Below are positions 51,715 to 60,012 of a stretch of 64,000 nt of DNA, piece by piece (position 1 is the stretch's first letter; each line of letters starts with the position of its first letter). The position numbers and the translations under genes were made by a program. The notes beneath the pieces were generated by a model. That model was not told the DNA's origin and searched no databases. It saw only the letters and a list, made by a program, of their open reading frames with translations. Where the stretch lies: positions 288,810 to 352,809 of the forward strand of contig NZ_BMVL01000007.1 of the NCBI RefSeq assembly GCF_014650695.1. Direction: 5' to 3'. This DNA is from Streptomyces avidinii. GTDB taxonomy: Bacteria > Actinomycetota > Actinomycetes > Streptomycetales > Streptomycetaceae.

Positions 51715-53732
51715 GATCCGGCGTTGACGTTGGCGAGGACGGCGGTGGCGATCGCCAGGACCACGGCGCCGGCGAGCAGGGCGCTCAGGTAGCTCTGCAC
51801 GTTGCCGGTCTGGGCACGGCGCACGAGGCTGCCGAGCAGTTGGGTACCGGTGCCGGCGCCGCGGACGTACGTGTCCACGACCTCGCGGTCGAGGAAGCGG
51901 ACGAGACTCGCGGCGGCCCGGACGGGCCGGACGAAGAGCCGGTCGTAGACGGCGTCGAGGTGGAAGCCGTCGGCCGCGTGACGGTGCAGCGGTCCGAGGA
52001 ACGCCTTGCCGGGGTCGGCGGCGGGGCCGGCCGGGACGGCGGGGTGATCGTGGGTCACCTCGGCCACCTCGGGGGCTTCCGCGGCGGATTCGGCGGCGGC
52101 GACGGCGGCGGGCTCTCCGGCTGCGGCTGCGACCCGGGTGCCGGCGGCGCTCACGAGGGCGGCCTTCGCGGAGGCCCGCTGCCACAGGGCGTAGGTCAGC
52201 ATCGCGCCGATGGCAGCGGCGCCCGTACCGAGGACCGAGGTGACCAGGGTCGGGGTGAGCTCCCCGCCGTCGAACCAGCCGGCGATGGGGCCCGCCGCGA
52301 GGCCGAAGCCGACCGACGGGATCGCCAGCAGCCACAGCACGCCGGTCATGGCGAGGGGTTCCTTGCCGTGGTCGGGGGCGGCCGCGCCCCGGCCGCGGAA
52401 GGCCATCAGCCACAGCCGGGTGGCGTAGGCGGCGGTGAGCAGGGCGGTCAGCAGACCGGCGACGAGTACGAGCCAGCCAGCGGCGCTGGGTGCGAATTCC
52501 GAGTGGCCGGTCGCGGTGTGCTCGGCGGCGACGAGGACGGCTTCCTTGGAGAAGAAGCCGGCGAAGGGCGGGACGGCGGCGAGCGCGAGCAGCGCGATCG
52601 TCATCGTCCAGAAGGCGTCGGGGATGCGCTTGGCCAGGCCGCCCATCCGGGACATGGCGCCCAGGGAGTTCGTACCGGCGGCGTGGATGATCACGCCGGC
52701 GCCGAGGAAGAGGAGCGCCTTGAAGGCGCCGTGGGACAGGAGGTGGAAGACGGCGGCGCCGCGGTCGCCGACGGCCAGGGCGCCGACCATGTAGCCGAGC
52801 TGGCCGACCGTGGAGTAGGCGAGCACCCGCTTGATGTCGTCCTGGGCGATGGCGGCCAGGCCGGATCCGACCATCGTGACGGCCGCCATGACGGCCATGA
52901 CCACCAGCGCGGCGCTGGATGCCGCGAAGACGGGCAGGAGACGGGCGATGAAGTAGACACCGGCGGCGACCATCGTCGCGGCGTGGATCAGCGCCGAAAC
53001 CGGGGTGGGGCCCGCCATGGCGTCGGGGAGCCAGGTGTGCAGGGGGAACTGCGCGGACTTGCCCGCGACTCCGGCGAGCAGGAGCAGCGCGATCAGGGTC
53101 GGGTGGTCGAGTCCGCCCGCGGCGACGGTGCCCAGGATCTTCGTGATCTGGAAGGAGCCGGCGTCGGCGGCGAGCGCGAACAGGCCGATCAGGAAGGGGA
53201 CGTCGCCGAGCTTGGTGACGAGGAAGGCCTTCAGGGAGGCGGAGCGGGCCGCTTCGGTCTCCCAGTAGTGGCCGACCAGGAAGTACGAGCAGATGCCCAT
53301 GATCTCCCAGCCGACCAGCAGCACCATCAGGTCGCCGGAGTAGACGACGAGCAGCATGGCGGAGGTGAACAGTGAGACGAGAGCGGCATACGAGGGGTAG
53401 CGCGGGTCCTCACGGAGGTACGCCGTCGAGTAGACCTGTACGCAGGTGGCGACCACGCCGACCAGGACGGCGACCAGTGCGGCGAAGCCGTCGATGTAGA
53501 GCGAGAGGTCGATCGGCACCGAGCCGGTCGGGGTCAGCTCGGTCGCGGTGCTGATCGCCGGCCCGCCGCCCTGGCGGACGGCGACGACGACGGCCAGTAC
53601 GGCGGCGGCGAGCGTCGGCAGGATCGCGAGCGGCCGGACGAATCCCGGGGCGGTGCGGCCGAGCAGCAGTCCCGCCACCGCGCCCAGGAAGGGCAGCAGC
53701 GGGACGAGGACGGCGAGGGTCGTGGTGCTCAC
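51711..53732 (-). CDS. nuoL: NADH-quinone oxidoreductase subunit L
   Basis: 673 aa. N-terminal PFLGAVAGLLLGR, then GWEIMGICSYFLVGHYWETEAARSASLKAFLVTKLGDVPFLIG, GKSAQFPLHTWLPDAMAGPTPVSALIHAATMVAAG, and the long lateral helix region near the C-terminus. An Ala/Glu-rich insertion (VAAAAGEPAAVAAAESAAEAPEVAEV, ~525-550) precedes the last part. GTG start overlaps the nuoK stop. Confidence 0.95.
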   Translation of the reverse strand: MSTTTLAVLVPLLPFLGAVAGLLLGRTAPGFVRPLAILPTLAAAVLAVVVAVRQGGGPAISTATELTPTGSVPIDLSLYIDGFAALVAVLVGVVATCVQVYSTAYLREDPRYPSYAALVSLFTSAMLLVVYSGDLMVLLVGWEIMGICSYFLVGHYWETEAARSASLKAFLVTKLGDVPFLIGLFALAADAGSFQITKILGTVAAGGLDHPTLIALLLLAGVAGKSAQFPLHTWLPDAMAGPTPVSALIHAATMVAAGVYFIARLLPVFAASSAALVVMAVMAAVTMVGSGLAAIAQDDIKRVLAYSTVGQLGYMVGALAVGDRGAAVFHLLSHGAFKALLFLGAGVIIHAAGTNSLGAMSRMGGLAKRIPDAFWTMTIALLALAAVPPFAGFFSKEAVLVAAEHTATGHSEFAPSAAGWLVLVAGLLTALLTAAYATRLWLMAFRGRGAAAPDHGKEPLAMTGVLWLLAIPSVGFGLAAGPIAGWFDGGELTPTLVTSVLGTGAAAIGAMLTYALWQRASAKAALVSAAGTRVAAAAGEPAAVAAAESAAEAPEVAEVTHDHPAVPAGPAADPGKAFLGPLHRHAADGFHLDAVYDRLFVRPVRAAASLVRFLDREVVDTYVRGAGTGTQLLGSLVRRAQTGNVQSYLSALLAGAVVLAIATAVLANVNAGS

Positions 53733-54076
53733 GCGGTGACCTCGCTCTGGTTGTTCGCGGCGGGCTCGTGGCCCTCGGCGGTGTCGCGCAGCCGGTCGAC
53801 GTCGGAGGTGCCCCGGTTGCGGTACACCATCAGCACGATCGCGAGGCCGATGCCGATCTCGGCGGCGGCGATCGCGATGGTGAAGAGGGTGAGGGCCTGG
53901 CCGGCGTGCAGGGCGTCGCGCAGCCAGACGTCGAAGGCCACCAGGTTCAGGTTGACGGCGTTGAGCATCAGCTCGACGGACATCAGGACCAGGATGGCGT
54001 TGCGGCGGGCCAGTACGCCGTACAGGCCCGTGCAGAAGAGGAGCGCCGCGAGTACGGCGGGGTAGGCGAGGTGCAT
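53729..54076 (-). CDS. nuoK: NADH-quinone oxidoreductase subunit K
   Basis: 115 aa, three TM helices: HLAYPAVLAALLFCTGLYGVLARRNAILVLMSVELMLNAVNLNLVAF with the conserved Glu, then AGQALTLFTIAIAAAEIGIGLAIVLMVYR with the second Glu. Both proton-path glutamates are present. ATG touches the nuoJ stop. Confidence 0.95.
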   Translation of the reverse strand: MHLAYPAVLAALLFCTGLYGVLARRNAILVLMSVELMLNAVNLNLVAFDVWLRDALHAGQALTLFTIAIAAAEIGIGLAIVLMVYRNRGTSDVDRLRDTAEGHEPAANNQSEVTA

Positions 54077-54663
54077 CAGCGCTGCCCCTTGTCGCTGGCG
54101 TCGGCGGGGTCGTTCCTGCGGGACAGCACGATGGCGCCGATCAGGGCCGCGAGGAGGAGGACGGAGAGCGCCTCGAAGGGCAGCACCCAGTGCTGGAAGA
54201 GGATCTCGCCGGAGACCTTCGTGGAGCCCTGGACCGGTCCGTCGAGGTCGATCCAGGTGGTGCGGAAGGCGTCGACGACCACCCAGACGAGCGACGCGGC
54301 CGCGACGACGGCGACGCCGAGCGCGATCCAGCGGTTGCCGGAGTCCGCGTCCGGGGAGCGGCCGATGGGGGCCTTGGTGAGCATCAGTCCGAAGAGGAGG
54401 AGGACGACCACGGAACCGAGGTAGATGAGGACCTGGACCCAGGCGATGAACTCGGCGGTCAGCAGCAGGTACTCGACGGCGATGCCGCCGAGCGCGACGA
54501 CCAGCCACAGCGCGGCGTGCACCAGCTGCTTCGTGGTGACCGTGACGAGGGCCGCGCCGAGGGTGGCGAGTCCGACGAGGACGAAGGCGATCTCGACGCC
54601 GGTCGGGGAGAGGAAGCCGGGCCCGGTGGTGGCGGCTGCGGCCAGGGTGGCGGCGGGGCTCAC
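54076..54663 (-). CDS. nuoJ: NADH-quinone oxidoreductase subunit J
   Basis: 195 aa, five TM helices; core GVEIAFVLVGLATLGAALVTVTTKQLVHAALWLVVALGGIAVEYLLLTAEFIAWVQVLIYLGSVVVLLLFGLMLT is typical. GTG start at 54663 overlaps the nuoI stop (GTGA). Confidence 0.94.
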   Translation of the reverse strand: MSPAATLAAAATTGPGFLSPTGVEIAFVLVGLATLGAALVTVTTKQLVHAALWLVVALGGIAVEYLLLTAEFIAWVQVLIYLGSVVVLLLFGLMLTKAPIGRSPDADSGNRWIALGVAVVAAASLVWVVVDAFRTTWIDLDGPVQGSTKVSGEILFQHWVLPFEALSVLLLAALIGAIVLSRRNDPADASDKGQR

Positions 54664-55277
54664 GCGTCTCCCTCCGGGGTCGGTTCGGTCGGCGGTTCGG
54701 TCGGCGGTTCGGTCTCGGCCGCCCGGGCGGCGGCTTCGGCGGCGGCCGCCGCCGCGGCTGCGGCTTCGGCCTTCTCCACTGCCTTGCGGGCGGCGGCGAT
54801 CTCCTTGGGTTCCTCGGCGGCCGGGTCCAGCGCGGGCGGCGCCGGGACGGTCCACATCCACTCGCGGAGCTTGTCGCGCTCATGGGTCAGCTCGTGGATG
54901 TCGGTCTCCGCGTACTCGAACTCCGGCGACCAGAAGAGGGCGTCGAAGGGGCACACCTCGATGCAGATACCGCAGTACATGCAGAGGGAGAAGTCGATGG
55001 CGAAGCGGTCGAGGACGTTGCGGCTGCGCTCGCGGCCTCCGGGGGTGGACGCCGGGACCGTTTCCTTGTGGGAGTCGATGTAGATGCACCAGTCGGGGCA
55101 CTCACGGGCGCAGAGCATGCAGACGGTGCAGTTCTCCTCGAACAGGCCGATGACTCCGCGGGAGCGGGGCGGGAGTTCGGGCTGCACCTCGGGGTACTGG
55201 GCCGTGTGCGAGCGCTTCGTCATCGTGCGCAGCGTGACGGCCAGGCCCTTGGCCAGGCCGGATCCGGGGATGGGCAT
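54660..55277 (-). CDS. nuoI: NADH-quinone oxidoreductase subunit I (2x4Fe-4S)
   Basis: 205 aa. Two 4Fe-4S binding motifs: CTVCMLCARECP and CMYCGICIEVCP. The C-terminal ~50 residues are an Ala/Glu then Pro/Thr-rich tail (KAEAAAAAAAAEAAARAAETEPPTEPPTEPTP) beyond the normal domain. Would carry electrons towards NuoB. ATG overlaps the nuoH TAA by one base. Confidence 0.94.
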   Translation of the reverse strand: MPIPGSGLAKGLAVTLRTMTKRSHTAQYPEVQPELPPRSRGVIGLFEENCTVCMLCARECPDWCIYIDSHKETVPASTPGGRERSRNVLDRFAIDFSLCMYCGICIEVCPFDALFWSPEFEYAETDIHELTHERDKLREWMWTVPAPPALDPAAEEPKEIAAARKAVEKAEAAAAAAAAAEAAARAAETEPPTEPPTEPTPEGDA

Positions 55278-56245
55278 TACTGGATCGCCACCTTCACGAT
55301 GCCGGTGAGCGCGATCTGGGCGAGCGCGAGCGGGATGAGTGTGGTCCAGGCGAGCTTCTGGAGCTGGTCCTCGCGCAGGCGCGGGTAGCTCACCCGGAGC
55401 CAGATCACGACGAAGGCGAGGATCGCGGTCTTGAGCAGGGTCCAGACCCAGCCGATGTCGTGGGCGCCGAAGGGACCGTGCCAGCCGCCGAGGAAGAGGA
55501 CGGTGGTGAGGAAGCAGAGGACGACGATGCCGGCGTACTCGGCGAGCAGGAACAGCGCGAAGCGCAGGCCGGTGTACTCGGTGTACGCGCCGAAGATGAT
55601 CTCGGAGTCGGCGACGGGCATGTCGAAGGGGGGACGCTGCAGTTCGGCGAGGCCGGCGGTGAAGAAGACGAGGGCGCCGACGATCTGCCAGGGCAGCCAC
55701 CACCACGCGAAGGCCTCGACGATGCCGGGGAGGGAGACCGTGCCGGCGGCCATGGCCACGGAGGCGGCGGCGAGCAGCATGGGGAGCTCGTAGGCGAGCA
55801 GCTGGGCGGCGGTGCGCAGGCCGCCGAGCAGGGAGAACTTGTTCGCGGAGGCCCAGCCGGCCATCAGTGAGCCGAGGACTCCGACGCCCATGACGGCCAG
55901 TACGAAGAACAGGCCCGCGTCGATGACCTGGCCGACGGCGCCCTCGCCCGGGCCGATCGGGATGGCCAGGAGGACGAGGAGGTACGGCAGCAGGGCGACG
56001 GCGGGAGCGAGCTGGAAGATCCGGCGGTCGGCGCCCGCCGGGACGATGTCCTCCTTCTGCGCGAACTTCACGCCGTCGGCGACGAGCTGGGCCCAGCCGT
56101 GGAAGCCGCCGGCGTACATGGGGCCGAGGCGGCCCTGCATGTGGGCCATCACCTTGTGCTCGGTCTGCCCGACGACGAGCGGGAGCACGAGGAAGACGGC
56201 GAAGACGACGATCAGCCGCAGGGCGACGTCGAGGACGTCGTTCAC
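55277..56245 (-). CDS. nuoH: NADH-quinone oxidoreductase subunit H
   Basis: 322 aa, 8-9 TM helices at the quinone chamber. Motifs HMQGRLGPMYAGGFHGWAQLVADGVKFAQKEDIVP and LAELQRPPFDMPVADSEIIFGAYTEYTGLRFALFLLAEY, both quinone-loop signatures. GTG start overlaps the nuoC stop; there is no nuoD, E, F or G between them. Confidence 0.95.
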   Translation of the reverse strand: MNDVLDVALRLIVVFAVFLVLPLVVGQTEHKVMAHMQGRLGPMYAGGFHGWAQLVADGVKFAQKEDIVPAGADRRIFQLAPAVALLPYLLVLLAIPIGPGEGAVGQVIDAGLFFVLAVMGVGVLGSLMAGWASANKFSLLGGLRTAAQLLAYELPMLLAAASVAMAAGTVSLPGIVEAFAWWWLPWQIVGALVFFTAGLAELQRPPFDMPVADSEIIFGAYTEYTGLRFALFLLAEYAGIVVLCFLTTVLFLGGWHGPFGAHDIGWVWTLLKTAILAFVVIWLRVSYPRLREDQLQKLAWTTLIPLALAQIALTGIVKVAIQ

Positions 56246-57327
56246 GCGTCGCCTCCGTTGTCGGGGGTGGAGTCGGTTTTGGGATCGGTCTTGGGTTCGG
56301 ACTGCGGGGCGGCGTCCGAACCCGCCGGTTCCGCCGGTTCGGCCTCCGGCGGGGTCGGCGGCTCCTCGAAGGCGGGCTTCGGGTCGTGCCAGGGGGCGTC
56401 CGAGCTGCGCGGCGCCGGCCTCGGCGCTTCGGCCGGGGGTGACTGGCTCGCCGAGCCCTCCGCCACCGAGCGGGTACGGCGCGGCGGGCGGGGCGCGGCC
56501 TCCCCCGTCGCCTCCGTGGCCGCGTCGGCCTGGGGTGACTGACTTGCCGAGCCCTCCGCCACCGAGCGGGTACGGCGCGGCGGGCGGGGCGCGGCTTCTG
56601 CGGTGGTCTCGGCCGGGGGCTGGGTGGCCGATCCCTCGGTGACCGAGCGGGTACGGCGCACGGGTGCGCCCTCGCGCGGGGTGCGTGCGGCGGCGCCCGC
56701 GGCGCCGGCCGCGCGCGGGGTACGGGCCGGGCGGGCGGGGGCCGGTGGGAGCTGACCCTTCATCGGGCCCCAGTCGTTGGGGTCCGGAACGCCCGGCGGA
56801 AGCATCTGACGGCGCTTGGGTGCGTCCGGGTCGTGCGCCTCGCCCGGCTCCTTGGCTCCCGGCCAGGCCTTGGCGACGCGCGCGGCCAGGACGAAGTCCT
56901 TGCGCAGCGGGTGTCCCTCGAAGTTCTCCGGGAGGAGGAGGGGGACGAGGTTCGGGTGGTCGGTGAAGGTCACCCCGAACATCTCGAAGGTCTCCCGCTC
57001 GTGCCATTCCGCGCCCGCGTAGACGGCGACCGCGGACGGCAGGGAGGCGGCGCTGTGCGGGACGGTCGTGCGCAGCAGCAGCCGGCGCACCCGGTGGTTC
57101 TCCAGGGACGCGACGTGCGCGCAGATCCGGAAGCCGGTGCCGGGCTCGTCCACCGCGCTCAGCCAGTCGAAGTAGGTGCAGCCGAGCTTGTCCCGGGCGA
57201 TTTCGAGGGCGGAGATCCAGCTGCCGACGGGCACGTCCACAGTGAGGACGTCGTACGAGAACTCGGCGACGGCCTCGGCGCCGAAGACCGTCGGCGCCGC
57301 GTCGGGGAGGGAGTCGTAGAGGTTCAC
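56242..57327 (-). CDS. nuoC: NADH-quinone oxidoreductase subunit C with long repeat tail
   Basis: 361 aa. The first ~165 residues are the 30-kDa subunit: LGCTYFDWLSAVDEPGTGFRI, EWHERETFEMFGVTFTDHPNLVPLLLPENFEGHPLRKDFVLA. The remaining ~195 are Pro/Ala-rich and disordered, with three copies of RRTRSV(T/A)EGSA(T/S)Q. Normal NuoC ends near residue 170-250. It directly follows nuoB (4-nt overlap) and runs straight into nuoH. Confidence 0.92.
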   Translation of the reverse strand: MNLYDSLPDAAPTVFGAEAVAEFSYDVLTVDVPVGSWISALEIARDKLGCTYFDWLSAVDEPGTGFRICAHVASLENHRVRRLLLRTTVPHSAASLPSAVAVYAGAEWHERETFEMFGVTFTDHPNLVPLLLPENFEGHPLRKDFVLAARVAKAWPGAKEPGEAHDPDAPKRRQMLPPGVPDPNDWGPMKGQLPPAPARPARTPRAAGAAGAAARTPREGAPVRRTRSVTEGSATQPPAETTAEAAPRPPRRTRSVAEGSASQSPQADAATEATGEAAPRPPRRTRSVAEGSASQSPPAEAPRPAPRSSDAPWHDPKPAFEEPPTPPEAEPAEPAGSDAAPQSEPKTDPKTDSTPDNGGDA

Positions 57328-57917
57328 GTGCCGGCCCCCGGGGCGGGCGCGGGCGGCGCAGTGACCAGGCCGCTCGTCAGCTGCGACACCGACGGCCCGT
57401 TCGCGTACCGCTCCGCCAGCGATTCACGGGCGATCTTCTCCTGGAGCTTGAGGATGCCCTGGAGGAGCGCCTCGGGTCGCGGCGGGCAGCCCGGCACGTA
57501 GACGTCGACCGGGATGATCTGGTCGACGCCCTTGGTCACCGAGTACGAGTCCCAGTAGGGGCCGCCGCAGTTGGAGCAGGCGCCGAAGGAGATGACGTAC
57601 TTCGGCTCCGGCATCTGCTCGTAGAGCCGCTTCACGGCCGGGGCCATCTTGTCCGTGACGGTGCCCGAGACGATCATGAGGTCGGCCTGGCGCGGCCCCG
57701 GCGCGAAGGGGATCACGCCGAGCCGGATGAAGTCGTGCCGGGCCATGGACGCGGCGATGAACTCGATCGCGCAGCAGGCCAGGCCGAAGTTGAAGACCCA
57801 CAGGCTGTACCGGCGGCCCCAGTTCAGGACCACCTTCATCGGTTCCGGGGCCAGGCGGGAGAGGACTCCCAGGCGCTTGGGCTCCGGGAGCAGCTCCGGC
57901 TGAGGTGTCACGTCCAT
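57324..57917 (-). CDS. nuoB: NADH-quinone oxidoreductase subunit B
   Basis: 197 aa carrying cluster N2. Cysteines: NFGLACCAIEF, SFGACSNCGGPYWDSYSV and VPGCPPRPEALLQGI, all four ligands kept. Start ATG (MDVTPQPELLPEP) overlaps the nuoA stop by 10 nt. Some actinobacterial second-copy NuoB have similar short C-terminal tails. Confidence 0.95.
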   Translation of the reverse strand: MDVTPQPELLPEPKRLGVLSRLAPEPMKVVLNWGRRYSLWVFNFGLACCAIEFIAASMARHDFIRLGVIPFAPGPRQADLMIVSGTVTDKMAPAVKRLYEQMPEPKYVISFGACSNCGGPYWDSYSVTKGVDQIIPVDVYVPGCPPRPEALLQGILKLQEKIARESLAERYANGPSVSQLTSGLVTAPPAPAPGAGT

Positions 57918-58315
57918 TCGAGGACGCCCTTCTTGTACGCATAGAGCAGGCCGACGGCCAGGAAGCCCAGGAAGATGAACATCTCCACCAGCGTCGTGGC
58001 GCCGTAACCGGCGGCGGCGAACACCGTCGCCCACGGGAACAGGAAGATCGAGTCGACGGCGAAGATGACGTAGAGGAACGCGTAGACGTAGTAGCGGACC
58101 TGGGTGTGCGCCCAGCCCTCGCCGACCGGGTCCACTCCGCATTCGTAGGTCAGCAGCTTCTCGGGGGTCGGGACGACGGGCCGCAGCAGGCGGCCCGCTC
58201 CGAAGGCGACGGCCACGAAGAGCACACCGAGGACGGCCATCAGACCGACGACCGAATAACTCCGGAAGTAGTCCGCCGCGAGCACGGTTACGGTCGATAC
58301 CGTTGGTTCGGGCAC
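57908..58315 (-). CDS. nuoA: NADH-quinone oxidoreductase subunit A
   Basis: 135 aa, three TM helices: VVGLMAVLGVLFVAVAFGAGRLL, then YECGVDPVGEGWAHTQVRYYVYAFLYVIFAVDSIFLFPWATVF with the conserved Glu/Asp, then VEMFIFLGFLAVGLLYAYKKGVLEW. GTG 58315 chosen because GAGGA lies 6-7 nt upstream; 58339 is a longer alternative. First gene of the nuo operon. Confidence 0.93.
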   Translation of the reverse strand: MPEPTVSTVTVLAADYFRSYSVVGLMAVLGVLFVAVAFGAGRLLRPVVPTPEKLLTYECGVDPVGEGWAHTQVRYYVYAFLYVIFAVDSIFLFPWATVFAAAGYGATTLVEMFIFLGFLAVGLLYAYKKGVLEWT

Positions 58316-58462
58316 GTCCGTTCCTCGCTCCTCGGTCACTGTCGACGATCTGGTACGGACGGGAGTCTAGGGCCTGCCTCACACGGGGTGGGGTTATCCC
58401 CCGTTCACAGCACCCCGGCCACCCCATGGCATCAGCGGGTCGCACTTGACAGGCTGTGGCGC

Positions 58463-59641
58463 ATGACCTTGAGCCATGCCATCCCCGACAACGATCGTCC
58501 TCCCCCCGTACGCGCTGTTTTCAGCGCGGTGACGTGGAAGGAGATCGCCTATCTGCTGAGCAACCTGCCGCTGGCGGTCGTCGGTTTCGTTTACGCGGTT
58601 GTCATGGTTTCCACTGCGGGCGGTCTCTCCGTGACCGCGATCGGAATTCCGCTGCTCGCGTGCGGTCTGTATCTGTCCCGTCATCTGGGACGGCTGGATC
58701 GGGCCCGTGCCCGCGGCCTGCTGGGCGTACGGGTGGACGAGCCGACCCCGATCCCCGGTCCGAAACGGTCCGGCGGATTCTTCCCCTGGCTGTGGACGAG
58801 CATCAAGGATCCGGTCGGCTGGCGGACGGTGCTGTACCAGCTGATCCGGCTGCCGTGGGGAGTACTCACCTTCACGGTAGCGCTGACCGGCCTGTTCGTG
58901 CTGTGGCCGGTGCTGCCGTATCTGGTGCGGCTGATGGCCAACGTGGACCGGGCGATGGTACGGGGGCTGCTGTCGCCCTCCGACGACCTGGAGCGGCGGA
59001 TCGCGGAGCTGGAGTCCGACCGGGGCGTGGTGGTCGACACCGCGGCGGCCGACCTGCGGCGCATCGAGCGGGACCTGCACGACGGGGCGCAGGCCCGGCT
59101 GGTGGCGCTGGCGATGGGGCTGGGCCTGGCGAAGGAGAAGCTGCTGGAGGACCCGGAGGGCGCGGCGGCGATGGTCGACGAGGCGCACGGGGAAGTGAAG
59201 CTGGCACTCCAGGAGCTACGGGATCTCGCGCGGGGGATCCACCCGGCGGTGCTGACGGACCGGGGGCTGGACGCGGCGCTGTCGTCGGTGGCGGCGCGGT
59301 GCGTGGTGCCGGTGAAGGTGGTGGTGGATCTGCCGGGGGCGCGGCCGGCGGAGGCGATCGAGGGGATCGCGTACTTCGTCGTGTCCGAGCTCCTGCAGAA
59401 CGTGAGCAAGCACGCGGGGCCGGGGGCGCGCGGCGCGACGGTGGAGGTGTGGCGGGCGGGGGCGCGGCTGATGCTGCGGGTGTCCGACGACGGGCGGGGC
59501 GGGGCGAGTGCGGCCGGGGGGAGCGGGTTGGCGGGGCTGGCGGAGCGGTTGGGTGCGGTGGACGGGGTGCTGGTGGTGGACTCGCCCGCGGGCGCGGGGA
59601 CCATGGTCACGGCCGAGCTGCCGTGGCGGGACCGGGGGTAG
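58463..59641 (+). CDS. sensor histidine kinase (NarL-type, HisKA_3)
   Basis: 392 aa. N-terminal sensor domain with ~4 membrane segments (EIAYLLSNLPLAVVGFVYAVVMV..., GVLTFTVALTGLFVLWPVLPYLV), HisKA_3 with the phospho-His in RRIERDLHDGAQARLVALAM, and HATPase (FVVSELLQNVSKHAG N-box, SDDGRGGASAAGGSGLAGLAERL). ATG 58463 chosen. Divergent from nuoA. Paralogue of the kinase at 60013-61305; they share an 82-nt identical stretch. The partner is probably the response regulator at 61601. Confidence 0.92.
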   Translation: MTLSHAIPDNDRPPPVRAVFSAVTWKEIAYLLSNLPLAVVGFVYAVVMVSTAGGLSVTAIGIPLLACGLYLSRHLGRLDRARARGLLGVRVDEPTPIPGPKRSGGFFPWLWTSIKDPVGWRTVLYQLIRLPWGVLTFTVALTGLFVLWPVLPYLVRLMANVDRAMVRGLLSPSDDLERRIAELESDRGVVVDTAAADLRRIERDLHDGAQARLVALAMGLGLAKEKLLEDPEGAAAMVDEAHGEVKLALQELRDLARGIHPAVLTDRGLDAALSSVAARCVVPVKVVVDLPGARPAEAIEGIAYFVVSELLQNVSKHAGPGARGATVEVWRAGARLMLRVSDDGRGGASAAGGSGLAGLAERLGAVDGVLVVDSPAGAGTMVTAELPWRDRG

Positions 59642-60012
59642 GCCCCCGGCCCCCTTGTCGCGCGGGTGAGCGGGACTCCCGTCCGGGTTGGGCGGGGGTC
59701 CCGTTCGCGTGTCGGGCGCGGCGCCGTTTTCCAGAGCGCGGCGCCGTTTCCCGGAGCGCGGCGCCGTTTCCCGGAGCGCGGCGCCGTTTTCCCGGGCTCC
59801 GCCCCGGATCTCAGGGCTCCGCCCCGGACCGCGCGCCTCGAACGCCGGCGGGGCTGGATCTGATGGCGGCGCCGCCTCGGACACGCGTGGGTGGAAAGGG
59901 ACCGGGGTGGGGTTAACCCCCCGGTGGAGAGGCCCACTCGCCGCATGGTTGTGGGGTGGTCGGGGACGGCAGGGTGGAGGGGTATCGGAGGCTTGGAAGG
60001 GCGGGTCGGATC
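59642..60012. other. intergenic region between the two kinases
   Basis: 371 nt with no supported gene. Holds a 4 x 20-nt tandem repeat (59716-59795) and two copies of GGGCTCCGCCCCGGA (about 59794-59830). Promoter of the second kinase should be here but cannot be placed. Confidence 0.5.
59716..59795. repeat. 20-nt tandem repeat, four units
   Basis: Units GCGCGGCGCCGTTTTCCAGA, GCGCGGCGCCGTTTCCCGGA (twice) and a fourth partial-match unit follow each other without gaps. Each has the palindrome GGCGCC. Likely prone to copy-number change. Confidence 0.85.

Noticed and set aside
50242..53375. Long Gly/Glu-rich frames on the plus strand opposite nuoM and nuoL
   Set aside because: Complement of membrane-protein codons; low-complexity composition and no start signals.
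58446..58463. TTGACA as -35 box of the first kinase
   Set aside because: It lies only ~12 nt before the ATG; a start site would fall inside the gene.
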